64,000 bases of DNA from Ancistrus triradiatus (GCA_025084515.1 JAJAGP010000368.1:310001-374000), one strand, 5' to 3'; numbered from the stretch's first letter, positions 20,757-29,121 are shown. Made by a program: numbers and translations. Notes: generated from the letters alone by a model not told the origin.

Positions 20757-22575
20757 ATGTATTTAGAGATGTTATTGGAATATATGGCCTCTGGCAAGGC
20801 CTCTCGAGAACATACGGCCTCTGGCAGGGCCTCTTGGGAGCATACAGCCTCTGGCAGGGCCTCCCTCAGCGCAGGCACTGGAACGAATGCCCTTGGCACA
20901 GGCACAGGAACAGACATCCTCAGCGCTGGCACAGGAACTGGAACAGACGCCCTCGACGCAAGCACTGCAACAGACGACCTTGGCGCAGACAGGAAGCGGC
21001 GCGCTCAGATACGGAACTATACGAAGCCAACGATTCAGACAGAGAATCAACAAACTCAGGATCAGAGCTAACATGCTTGACTACAAAACCAGAGGGCGCG
21101 GCGCGCTCGGATACGGAACAAACACCGAGCTAACGTACTCAAATACGAGGCTAGGGTGCTCAACCGTGATGCTAACATGATGCTAGCGTGCTCACATATG
21201 GAGCTAACATGCTGAAATACTGGGCCACTAGATGCTAACTGCTCCGGTAATAAGCTACAGGGCGCTAACAGTTCATCTATGGAACTATGAGGCGCAGCAG
21301 GCTCAGATTCAGAGCTAGCGGATCCAGATGCAAGGCTTACATACTGGGTTACTGGGCGCTAACGGCTCAGGTACTGAGCTACAAGGCACTAACTGCTGTT
21401 CTACGGAGCTAGTGTGCTCAAATACGGAGCAAACATGCACAAATTTTAGGCTACTAGACGCTATCAGCTCAGGTACTGAACTAGCAGGCGCAAATACAGG
21501 GCTAACTTGCTCACCTAAAGAGTTTACATACTTGAATGCTGGGGTAACATGTTCAGATACTAAGCTACTGGGTGCTAGCGGCTCAAGCACAGAGCTAACG
21601 GGCGCAGCGTGCTCAGCTACAGCGCTAGCAGGCTCACGTATTGAGCTAACATGCTCAACAACTGAGCTAACACACTCAGATACGAAGCTAGCAAGCCCAC
21701 ATACCAGGTCATTGGACGCTAACAGTTCCGGTACCGAGCTACAGGACGCGGACAGCTCATCTATAGAGCTATGAGGTGAGATGTGCTCAGATACGGAGCT
21801 AGCGGGCCTAAATACAAAGCCAACTTGCTCATCTACGGAGCTTACATACTCAAATGCTGAGCTAACATGCTCAACGACAGAGCTAACACACTCAAATGCT
21901 GAGCTACTGGGCGCTATCGACTCCGGTACTGAAGTAATGTGTTTAAATACAGGGCTACTAGACACTATCGGCTCAAGTACTGAGCTAGCGTGCTCAAACA
22001 CAGGGCTACCAGATGCTATCGGCTCAGGTACTGAGCTAGCATGCCCAAATTCAGGGCTAATGGATGCTATCGGCCCAGGTACTGAGCTGCCATGCTCAAA
22101 TACAGGGTTACTGGACGCTATTGGCCCCGGTACTGAGCTGGCATGCTCAAAAGCAGAGCTATCGGCTCAGGTACTGAGCTGGCATGCTCAGCTACAGCGT
22201 TAGCGGGCTCAGATACAAAGTTTCTCAAATGCGAAGCTAACATGCTCAGATGCTAAGCTACAGGACACAAGCTTCTATCTGGCCAACTTCTTCCTGCAAC
22301 TAACGAACGAGGACTCTTGTGGGCAGCTGGTGGACATCGGCCTCGAGCTAGCTTGCGTAGACTCGATGTCAGAAAAATCCTGTGGGGCCCCAAAACAAAA
22401 CACCAATTCATCAAAAAATTAAAAGATCCGAGACGAAGGGGAACAAAGTCAGGTAACGGCTACACTGGCTTACAAACTGCTTGCAGTAAACAGGGTTGCC
22501 AGCGAACCGTTCTGGGAACTGCCCCCCAGAGGTGAGGAGGGGCACATCATGTGGAGGTCTAGGGGGACCCGTGAC
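20757..22575 (-). pseudogene. Old gag-type remnant with repetitive tail, no LTRs
   Basis: Minus strand, 5' end at about 22575. At 22541-22425 it reads GGQFPERFAGNPVYCKQFVS then QCSRYLTLFPFVSD, aligning with the gag at 26418-27005 through GNP..C..F..QC..YL...P..S. After a deletion it picks up SCRKKLAR (about 22290), matching SCRKARAKR of the other gag. A tail of about 60-bp imperfect repeats follows (SSV.EP.A.SS..FEH type, 21315-22260), then a VPVPVPALR patch near 20900. Stops and frameshifts are present and no LTR or target duplication was found. It is a relative of the intact element next door, in the same orientation. Confidence 0.65.
21150..22265. repeat. About 60-bp imperfect tandem repeats (gag2 tail)
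   Basis: The recurring words GAGCTAACATGCTCAAATAC, GGCTACTGGACGCTATCG and GCTCAGGTACTGAGCTAGC appear in this order many times with substitutions. Because the unit lacks stops, long frames are open on both strands (+ 21328-21774 and 21781-22203; - 21315-22001). The minus frame is the one related to the other gag tail. The same unit appears at 26395-26600. Confidence 0.8.
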
Positions 22576-23330
22576 AGTAACTTAGTAAAAACTAAGTAAC
22601 TGAAAATGTCAAACAGAAAAAATATAATAAAATCTACTCATTTACTTCATAAAACATGACAATTTACTTATTATTTTGATGACTGTCTATGAAAAAAAAA
22701 ATTATTATTTAATTTAATATCAATTAATGTACTAATTTAATGTTAAATTGAATTAATTTAAATACATGTAACTTGTAAATATAAATATAATTAAGTATCA
22801 TTTGCTTAATATTCAGTGTTTCCTTTAGGATTTTTTTGTAGCAATGTTGGAGTCATGAAGCCCTCTCTGCCACAGGCTTTACATTACATTGTATTTTGCA
22901 ATTTCAAGACATTTCATAAAGTTCTGAAGCAGTGTGGCAATAATGTTGATATTGCAGCAGAAACACTGATATTTTTTAAATGTTAAATTTCATGGTAAAT
23001 ACATTTTACTTAATAATGCCAAGTTATTATAGCAGTAAAATTTAAAGTACTAGTACAAACTGTTACAAGGATTTTTTTACTGTTACAAGTTATCTGCTGT
23101 ACGGTAGATGTAAAACAATGTAAGCCATCTGCATACAAAATGTCAGTAAGGTATCTGACAAATGAAATAAGATGACCCAAAGAAAGTAAAAATGAAAATG
23201 GTTCACTAGACAGAAGCAATTTATTTATCTGAAAATTATCAATGTACTATGTATATTAATATTAAGGATTCATAAAATATTATTCATATAAATATTATGC
23301 ATCCTACATCTTGAGACGTTCTTTATAGTC
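22576..23330. other. AT-rich body of the DNA transposon, right of gag2
   Basis: No ORF of interest. The patch 'gacatttcataaagttctga' with 'agcagtgtggcaataat' (about 22900-22945) recurs in similar form at 63663-63695, so part of it is a dispersed repeat. 'cttgagacgttc' near 23310 is a stray subterminal-type word. Confidence 0.5.
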
Positions 23331-23335
23331 GACGT
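23331..23335. other. Target-site duplication GACGT, left copy
   Basis: GACGT directly precedes the LTR start TGTCACGA. The identical five bases follow the other LTR at 27774-27778. A 5-bp duplication is usual for Ty3/Gypsy-type integrases. Confidence 0.85.
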
Positions 23336-24139
23336 TGTCACGACGGGGGTGCCTTACAGGCAAGGAGGAGACGTGCGCAGGTTCTAACGTGATAACCATT
23401 ATGATGTTTATTCCAAAGATGTACACAAACAAAAGGTTGCACCAAAATGAAGTGCACAAAACACAAAAGCAGGCTTAAACAAAAACACAACACAGCCTAT
23501 AGCTGGTGACCATAACAAAAGCGGGCTTTAACCGTTAAACGAACATTAAAGCAGCCTATAGCTGGGTGACCAAAACAAAAAGCGGGCTTTACAACCGTTA
23601 AACGAACATAAAGCAGCCTATAGCTGGTGACCAAAACAAGAGCGGGCTTGAACCGCTGGACGAACATACATGAGCCTATCGCAAATCACCACAACAAAAG
23701 CGGGCTTGAACCGCTGGAACGGAACATACATGAGCTTATCGCAAATCACCACAACAAAAGCGGGCTTGAACCGCTGGGACGAACATACATGAGCTTATCG
23801 CAAATCACCACAACAAAAGCGGGCTTGAACCGCTGGACGAACATACATGAGCTTATCGCAAAATCACCACAACAAAAGCGGGCCTGAAACGCTGGGTAAA
23901 CGTACCGTTTTTGACAGCGCAAAGGGGAGCTTTTCCTCAATAATTCCCCGCCCGCCGAGGGGGAGCCGGGATGCTGTTTTAAATAGTCTTGCTTACAGCT
24001 GTAAGTCATTACGGTAGCGTCCCGGCATCTCCCTCGGCGTCTTTTGCAAACCGGGTGGCGCTGCAACGGTCCAGTCCTGGATCGCCACCCGGCCGACTGG
24101 GAGGAGCGCAAACACCCGTGCTCACGGCGTACCGTGAAA
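23336..24139 (-). repeat. 3' LTR of the gag-only element
   Basis: 804 bases, starting TGTCACGACGG on the + strand and ending GTACCGTGAAA. Compared with the right LTR it has extra tandem units and small indels. The minus strand carries CTATTTAAAACAG (TATA-like, about 23976-23988) and AATAAA (23407-23412), about 70 bases from the LTR's 3' end, so U5 is short. Confidence 0.85.
23500..23895. repeat. 58-bp tandem repeat array in the left LTR
   Basis: About seven units of AACAAAAGCGGGCTTGAACC, GCTGGACGAACATACATGAG, CTTATCGCAAATCACCAC. The rightmost units are near identical. The left ones (CCTATAGCTGGTGACCA variant) are older, so the array has grown by tandem duplication. Confidence 0.85.
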
Positions 24140-24160
24140 TACCCCCCCCCCAAAGGAGCC
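24140..24160 (-). promoter_or_regulatory. Polypurine tract
   Basis: On the minus strand CCTTTGGGGGGGGGG plus TA sits immediately upstream of the 3' LTR. A purine run in this position primes plus-strand DNA synthesis in LTR elements. Confidence 0.7.
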
Positions 24161-24173
24161 CGAGAAGACGGAG

Positions 24174-26282
24174 CTAGGGCTCCTTCAAAGGCCCCCTTAA
24201 CCCCTGGTCCGGGGGTTTCCTCTCTGGGCGGAGCCTAGGGCGAAACGCGACCCACAAAACCATGGTTCGAAAAACAAGGCCTCCCGGAGGACGGACGGCC
24301 CCCCAGCACAGGAGCAAGAGCCGTGGGACGAGATGCCGACAAGCTGAGACAAACGAGGCGACGCTTGTGAGCAGGGACGACGAGGCGGCGCTTGACAGCA
24401 GAGTCGACGTGGCGACGCTTGTGAGCAGAGTCGACGTGGCGACGCTTGACAGCAGAGTCGACGTGGCGACGCTTGAACAGCAGAGTCGACGTGGCGACGC
24501 TTGTGAGCAGAGTCGACGAGGCGGCGGCCGTTGCCCTTTGGCAGCAGAGTCGACGAGGCGGCGGCCGTGCTTGACGGCGGAGGACGAGGACGGCGCCCGT
24601 GCCTTGACGGCGGAGACGAGGCGGCGGCCGTTGCTTGACGGCGGAGACGACGAGGCGGGCCGTGCTTGACGGCGGAGACGACGAGGGCGGGCCGTGCTTG
24701 ACGGCGGAGACGACGAGGCGGCCGGTGCTTGACGGCGGAGAGAGGACGAGGCGGCCGTGGCTTGACGGCGGGAGACGACACGAGGCGGCCGTGCTTTTTG
24801 ACGGCGGAGGACGACGAGGCGGGCCGTGCTTGACGGCGGAGACGACGAGGCGCGGCCGTGCTTGACGGCGGAGACGACGAGAGGCGGCCGTGCTTGACGG
24901 CGGAGACGACAAGGCGGCCGTGCTTGACGGCGGAGACGACGAGGCGGCCGTGTTGAGCTGGACGGCGGAGACGACATAGGCCGGCCGTGTTTGACGGCGG
25001 AGACGACGAGGCGGCCGTGCTGGACGGCGGAGACGACGAGGCCGGCCGTGTTTGACGGCGGAGACGACGAGGCGGCCGTGCTGGACGGCGGGAGACGACG
25101 AGGCGGCCGTGCTTGACGGCGGAGTCGACGACGTGCGGCTTGACGGCGGAGTCGACGACGTGCGGCTTGACGGCGGAGTCGACGACGTGCGGCTTGACGG
25201 CGGAGGTCGACGACGTGCGGCTTGACTGCGGAGTCGACGACGTGCGGCTTGACAGCGGAGTCGACGACGTGCGGCTTGACAGCGAGTCGACGACGTGCGG
25301 CTTGACAGCGGAGTCCGACGACGTGCGGCTTGACAGCGGAGTCGGACGACGGGCGGCTTGGGACAGCGGAGTCGACGACGGGCGGCTTGACAGCGGAGTC
25401 GACGACGGGCGGCTTGACAGCGGAGTCGACGACGGGCGGCTTGACAGCGGAGTCGACGACGGGCGGCTTGACATAGCGGAGTCGACGACGGGCGGCTTGA
25501 CAGCGGAGTCGACGACGGGCGGCTTGACAGCGGAGTCGACGACGGGCGGCTGCAGAACAGAGTCGACGACGGGCGGCTGCAGAAACAGAGTCGTGGACGA
25601 CGAGTGGCTGCAGAGCAGAGTCCGTGGACGACGAGTGGGCCTGCAGAGCAGAGTCGTGGACGACGAGTGGCTGCAGAGCAGAGTCGTGGACGACGAGTGG
25701 CTGCAGAGCAGAGTCGTGGACGACGAGTGGCTGCAGAGCAGAGTTCGTGGACGACGAGTGGCTGCAGAGCAGAGTCGTGACGGACGAGTGGCTTTGCAGA
25801 GCAGAGTCGTGGACGACGAGTGGCTGCAGAGCAGAGTCGTGGACGACGTGATGCTTGTCAGCGGAGTCGTGGGACGACGTGAGGCTTGACAGCGGTGTCG
25901 TGGACGACGTGATGCTTGTCAGCGGAGTCGTGGACGACGTGATCAGGGACGACCTCTGAACGGGTTCTCCCTGGAGGCAGCCAGCAGGCACCGCAACTGG
26001 AACTGCGACAGAAGAGGACGGGACCAGGTACGGATGTTCGTGGAGCAGGGGACTGGGCACGAGAGTCCGAGGTGCAGGACTGGGCACGAGGAGTACGAGG
26101 TGCAGGACTGGGCACGAGAGTCCGAGGTGCTGGTGTTTGGTACCCTCACCAGCGAGTTCCATCACACCATAATGCGACGCTATAGGCTCAACCACACAGT
26201 TAGTGCGGTCCGAAATACAATACTCCACAATGTTAAGGACTACACGCGGAACCAGAGTGACCTGCATTACCACTACCCACAA
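24174..26282 (-). CDS. Repetitive ORF of the LTR element (gag tail, about 700 codons)
   Basis: This is a continuous minus-strand frame, but most of it is minisatellite. In order: ordinary sequence with VPSPAPRTLVPSP and VAVPVAVPAG; about ten 10-residue units of the type VVHDSALQPL; 9-residue units of the type KPPVVDSAV; then SSPPSSTAA/RRLRRQARP units as frames slip; and a short non-repetitive end. Single-base indels between units change frame repeatedly without creating stops, because none of the unit's frames contains one. The gag frame (26418-27005) leads into this region through a frameshift near 26420. No zinc knuckle, protease or polymerase motif is visible. A real translated product is uncertain. 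Confidence 0.4.
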   Translation of the reverse strand: MWVVVMQVTLVPRVVLNIVEYCISDRTNCVVEPIASHYGVMELAGEGTKHQHLGLSCPVLHLVLLVPSPAPRTLVPSPLLHEHPYLVPSSSVAVPVAVPAGCLQGEPVQRSSLITSSTTPLTSITSSTTPLSSLTSSHDSADKHHVVHDSALQPLVVHDSALQSHSSVTTLLCSHSSSTNSALQPLVVHDSALQPLVVHDSALQPLVVHDSALQAHSSSTDSALQPLVVHDSVSAAARRRLCSAAARRRLRCQAARRRLRCQAARRRLRYVKPPVVDSAVKPPVVDSAVKPPVVDSAVKPPVVDSAVPSRPSSDSAVKPHVVGLRCQAARRRLAVKPHVVDSAVKPHVVDSAVKPHVVDLRRQAARRRLRRQAARRRLRRQAARRRLRRQARPPRRLPPSSTAASSSPPSNTAGLVVSAVQHGRLVVSAVKHGRPMSSPPSSSTRPPRRLRRQARPPCRLRRQARPPLVVSAVKHGRASSSPPSSTARLVVLRRQKARPPRVVSRRQATAASSSLRRQAPAASSSPPSSTARPRRLRRQARPASSSPPSSNGRRLVSAVKARAPSSSSAVKHGRRLVDSAAKGQRPPPRRLCSQASPRRLCCSSVATSTLLSSVATSTLLTSVATSTLLSSAASSSLLTSVASFVSACRHLVPRLLLLCWGAVRPPGGLVFRTMVLWVAFRPRLRPERKPPDQGLRGPLKEP
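24395..25965. repeat. GC-rich 27/30-bp minisatellite in zones
   Basis: Distinct zones follow each other. 24395-24530: GCGACGCTTGACAGCAGAG plus TCGACGTG. 24535-25115: GACGAGGCGGCCGTGCTTGA plus CGGCGGAGAC. 25115-25340: GTCGACGACGTGCGGCTTGA plus CGGCGGA or CAGCGGA. 25340-25550: the same with GGGCGG. 25555-25845: GAGTCGTGGACGACGAGTGG plus CTGCAGAGCA. 25845-25965: GTGGACGACGTGATGCTTGT plus CAGCGGAGTC. All units are related, so one ancestral unit was amplified and diverged locally. About 55 units, with frequent one-base indels. Confidence 0.9.
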
Positions 26283-26394
26283 CCAGGGGTTCTAATACTG
26301 CCTCTGCGTGGTCCAAAGCACAAATACCCCACGCTGCTGGTTCACCTACCACGTCAGCGTGGTCTGAAACAGGCCTCTGAGAAGCTATCGGCCT

Positions 26395-26600
26395 CAACAA
26401 TAGACAATAGAGCTTGCTCAGAAACAGACCTCGGTGAAGCTGTCTGGCTCAACTTCAACAATAGAGCTAGCTTGCTCAGAAACAGACCTTGGTGAAGCTA
26501 TCGGCTCAACAATAGAGCTAGCTTGCTCAGAAACAGACCTCGGTGAAGCTATCGGCTCAATAACAGAGCTAGCCATCTCAACTATGGGTTCAACTACGGA
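26395..26600. repeat. Gag-tail repeats, about 58 bp
   Basis: Three to four copies of TAGAGCTAGCTTGCTCAGAA, ACAGACCTCGGTGAAGCTAT, CGGCTCAACAA. On the minus strand they encode SSIVEPIASPRSVSEQA repeats at the C-terminus of gag. The unit is related to that in the gag2 tail (21150-22265). Confidence 0.85.
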
Positions 26601-27005
26601 ACTAGTGGGGTCTGGGGCATAAGCTGGTCGGCGTTTGGCCCGAGCCTTCCGGCAGCTGATTAGCTGGGGTTCCAACAACTGACCTCCCTTAACTGACCGG
26701 ACTGGGCGACCAGAGAACTCCTGCCTGGAGTCGTAAGCTAGACCGAACTGGTCCCACAGCTCACTCATGAGCTGATCGTAGGTCCCCTGTGACAGCCGGG
26801 ACCAGTTGGCCGCTGCCCAGTCAAGTGCCGGGCCAGTAAGACGCCAGTTCACAAACACCAGACGCCTGAATTCAGAGTAGTGTGGGTACTGGCGTAAGTA
26901 GGCTGCACACTGCCGAAAAAATTCGCCACAAAGACAGGGATTACCATCGTATTTCATGGGCAGCTCAACCCGAGCCGGCCTAACACTATCACCTGCCGTC
27001 TCCAT
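26418..27005 (-). CDS. Gag-like protein of the LTR retrotransposon
   Basis: The frame is also open upstream into the LTR. I take the ATG at 27005, 17 bases after the 5' LTR, giving METAGDSVRPARVELPMKYD and about 195 residues. The core (residues 15-110) reads GNPCLCGEFFRQCAAYL, LVFVNWRLTGPALDWAAANW and LMSELWDQFGL. This fits a Ty3/Gypsy-type retrotransposon gag domain (pattern F.G.P..C..FL.QC...L; L.G.AL.WA..LW; FL..F..VF). The tail is basic (SCRKARAKRRP) and then repetitive (SVSEQASSIVEPIASPR). No CCHC zinc knuckle. The frame ends after SFTEVCF where a slip relative to the repeat occurs. Confidence 0.72.
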   Translation of the reverse strand: METAGDSVRPARVELPMKYDGNPCLCGEFFRQCAAYLRQYPHYSEFRRLVFVNWRLTGPALDWAAANWSRLSQGTYDQLMSELWDQFGLAYDSRQEFSGRPVRSVKGGQLLEPQLISCRKARAKRRPAYAPDPTSSVVEPIVEMASSVIEPIASPRSVSEQASSIVEPIASPRSVSEQASSIVEVEPDSFTEVCF

Positions 27006-27022
27006 TGTATGGCGGGGAATTC

Positions 27023-27773
27023 TGTCACGAACGGGGCGCCTAACAGGCAAGCAGGAGACGTGCGCAGGTTCTATAATTATTACCATTTTGATGTTTATTC
27101 CAAATAATGTATTACACAAACAAAAAGGTTTGCACCAAAATGAAGTGCACAAAAACACAAAAGCAGGCTTAAACAAAAAAACACAAACACAGCCTATAGC
27201 TGGTGACCATAACAAAAGCGGGCTTTAACAACCGTTAAACGAACATAAAGCAGCCTATAGCTGGTGACCAAAACAAAAGCGGGCTTTAAACCGTTTAACG
27301 AACATAAAGCAGCCTATAGCTGGTGACCAAAACAAGAGCGGGCTTGAAACCGCTGGACGAACATACATGAGCCTATCGCAAATCACCACAACAAAAGCGG
27401 GCTTGAACCGCTGGACGAACATACATGAGCTTATCGCAAATCACCACAAAAAAGGCGGGGCTTGAACCGCTGGACGAACATACATGAGCTTATCGCAAAT
27501 CACCACAACAAAAGCGGGCCTGAACCGCTGGGTAAACGTACCGTTTGTGACAGCGCAAAGGGAGCTTTTCCTCAATAATTCCCCGCGCGCCGAGGGGGAG
27601 GCCGGGATGCTGTTTTAAATAGTCTTGCTTACAGCTGTAAGTCATTACGGTAGCGTCCCGGCATCTCCCTCGGCGTCTTTGCAAACCGGGTGGCGCTGCA
27701 ACGGTCCATGTCCTGGATCGCCACCCGGCGACTGGGAGGAGCGCAACACCCGTGCTCACGGCGTACCGTGACA
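27023..27773 (-). repeat. 5' LTR of the gag-only element
   Basis: 751 bases, + strand TGTCACGAACGG to GTACCGTGACA. Minus-strand TATA-like CTATTTAAAACAG at about 27610-27622 and AATAAA at 27094-27099. About six 58-bp units lie at 27200-27530, one fewer than in the 3' LTR. Apart from this and scattered one-base indels the LTRs look very similar, which implies a young insertion. Confidence 0.85.
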
Positions 27774-27778
27774 GACGT
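27774..27778. other. Target-site duplication GACGT, right copy
   Basis: Matches 23331-23335 exactly and directly follows the LTR end CCGTGACA. Confidence 0.85.
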
Positions 27779-27862
27779 CTTAAGATGCGTGTCTACAGAC
27801 ATGTCTTAAAGACATGCCTCAAGATGTCTTAAGACATCTCGAGACAGTGATAGCTGGGTATG
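27779..27862. repeat. Right subterminal repeats and terminal repeat of the DNA transposon
   Basis: It contains CTTAAGATGCGTGTCTACAG, ACATGTCTTAAAGACATG, AGATGTCTTAAGACATCT, then ACAGTGATAGCTGGGTATG, the inverse of the left end at 19938. Confidence 0.8.
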
Positions 27863-28085
27863 TAGAAACACATGGGCAAGGGATTACTTTATCAAACCTT
27901 TATCAAGCACTACAATACAGAGTTACATTCAGGAATACCACTTACAAATTTACTGTACAAAAAAAAGACTTATAATAACCATGTCCAGAAGTGGCATTGA
28001 CTTCTCTTGACTCGTAGGCATCTGGGATGGATCATCACACGGATCTGTTTTGGAAGGAATGGACGCTGTGTGCTCCGGCCCAAAT
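27863..28085 (+). pseudogene. Tc1 element, displaced 3' half
   Basis: Continues the Tc1 transposase cut at 19937: codons for TWARDYF.KPLSSTTIQSYI, then a decayed WARRHLGW-like stretch, then 'tttggaaggaatggacgc' and 'tgtgtgctccgg'. A deletion removes the first catalytic Asp region, and the homology stops near 28085. The 3' terminal repeat is missing, so this Tc1 was already truncated or was truncated later. Confidence 0.75.
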
Positions 28086-28167
28086 TTATATTAAACTTGT
28101 TATATTTGAATAACCGGAAAAAAATTATATCCAAATACAAAACCTTATTAACAGTAAACTGTTAGTT

Positions 28168-28345
28168 ATGAGGTAGTTTGTTGCAGTGGTTAATTCACTG
28201 ATCTATGGACCAGAAAAAAGCTGCCACTGTGAGTCCTTGAGCAAGACCAATAACTGCTAACTGCTTGAAATGTACCTTGTATGACTGTATTAGTTGTAAG
28301 TCGTTCTGGACAAGGAGGTTTGGTAAATGCTGTAAATGTGCGCTA
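28168..28345 (+). mobile_element. SINE type 1, diverged
   Basis: 'gtggttaattcactgatc', 'atggaccagaaaa', 'gctgccactgtgagtccttg', 'taagtcgttctggacaagg' and 'ggtaaatgctgtaaatg' follow the type 1 order. The box B part is deleted. Confidence 0.65.
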
Positions 28346-29083
28346 AAGGAAAACAGACTTAGCACAATACTGATTAATCTAGAACCCTTGTATACATTTC
28401 TTTTGCACCAGGCTTCATTAGGCTAAAAAACCTGAATGATGACTATAACAATGTAATAGAATAGTCAAATTATATGATAGATTTGATATCAGGTGAAAAC
28501 CTGCCCACTTAAATGGAGCCAGTGCCTGAAGGTTTGCATGTGTGAAGGAACATTCCAATGTGGTGGAATCATGTGGTGCTGTTATAAAGCAACAGAAGAT
28601 TTTGAGCCTTATAGTGGTTGGTCAAATCATAAACGAAAATTGGTTACACTGGTTTTGCAGCTTTGTTTCAGAATTTTCAATGATAAGGCTTGCACTTGTT
28701 TTTTCTCTAACGTTCCTTCACTGTCCCTTAAGTCTGCTTTCCTGTTTTCTCACCAACTGTTTTATTCATTTGTCCTTTCCCTGTTCACTGTCTCTAATGC
28801 TCTCCCATAGCTCCTATTTTCTTCTCTTCAGGCCAGATGGGTATGCTAATGAAGTCGGTCCATAAACAAAACGACAAGGACTTTTCTCACAAGTCACTCT
28901 TCATACAAGGCCAAAGTTTAATTAACAAAAGCTTAGCTCTCTCTCTCTCTCTCTCTCTCTCTTTTTACTGGAATCCTCATTACTCTGCAGTCTAGCGAGC
29001 TTACAGAGCTAAGACAAAAATGTGTGTGTGTGCACAGTAGAGGCTTGAAGTAACCCTGGACATGTTAAATCATTAAAAAAATT

Positions 29084-29121
<38 letters not shown>

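Larger units (their letters stand above)
23336..27773 (-). mobile_element. 4.4 kb gag-only LTR retrotransposon (non-autonomous)
   Basis: Two direct repeats (23336-24139 and 27023-27773) begin TG and end CA (CA mutated to AA in the left copy) and are flanked by GACGT on both sides. Minus orientation is fixed by a gag ORF just inside the right LTR, a G10 polypurine tract next to the left LTR, and TATA-like and AATAAA signals in the LTRs. The 2.9 kb interior encodes gag plus a huge repetitive tail. I see no protease, reverse transcriptase, RNase H or integrase motif. It resembles gag-only terminal-repeat (TR-GAG-like) elements known from plants and must depend on a helper. Confidence 0.82.
19938..27862. 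mobile_element. 7.9 kb TA-flanked DNA transposon carrying two gag-type elements
   Basis: The left end CATACCCAGTAATCACTGT and the inverse of the right end (CATACCCAGCTATCACTGT) match at 17 of 19 bases. After a small indel both continue GTCTTAAGACATCTTGA. TA flanks both sides (19936-19937, 27863-27864) and the interrupted Tc1 resumes in register. Both subterminal zones are crowded with TGTCTTAAGACA-like palindromes. No transposase is recognisable, so it is probably non-autonomous. Subtracting the LTR element (23336-27773 plus one target copy) leaves about 3.5 kb. Superfamily unassigned. Confidence 0.75.

Noticed and set aside
23500..23895. CRISPR-like appearance of regularly spaced repeats
   Set aside because: The 58-bp units are direct tandem copies without unique spacers, inside an LTR of a vertebrate retrotransposon.
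24262..24669. Plus-strand frames over the minisatellite (also 25113-25889)
   Set aside because: The repeat unit lacks stops in several frames. The minus strand is the coding strand of the LTR element, so these are shadows.
26418..27215. Longer gag start inside the LTR (upstream Met)
   Set aside because: The upstream part translates LTR sequence (FLFKPAFVFLCTS type). The ATG at 27005 lies just after the LTR and begins the gag-like sequence.
28493..28865. Two overlapping frames of about 105 codons
   Set aside because: No domain, no splice context and atypical composition; likely chance in non-coding DNA.
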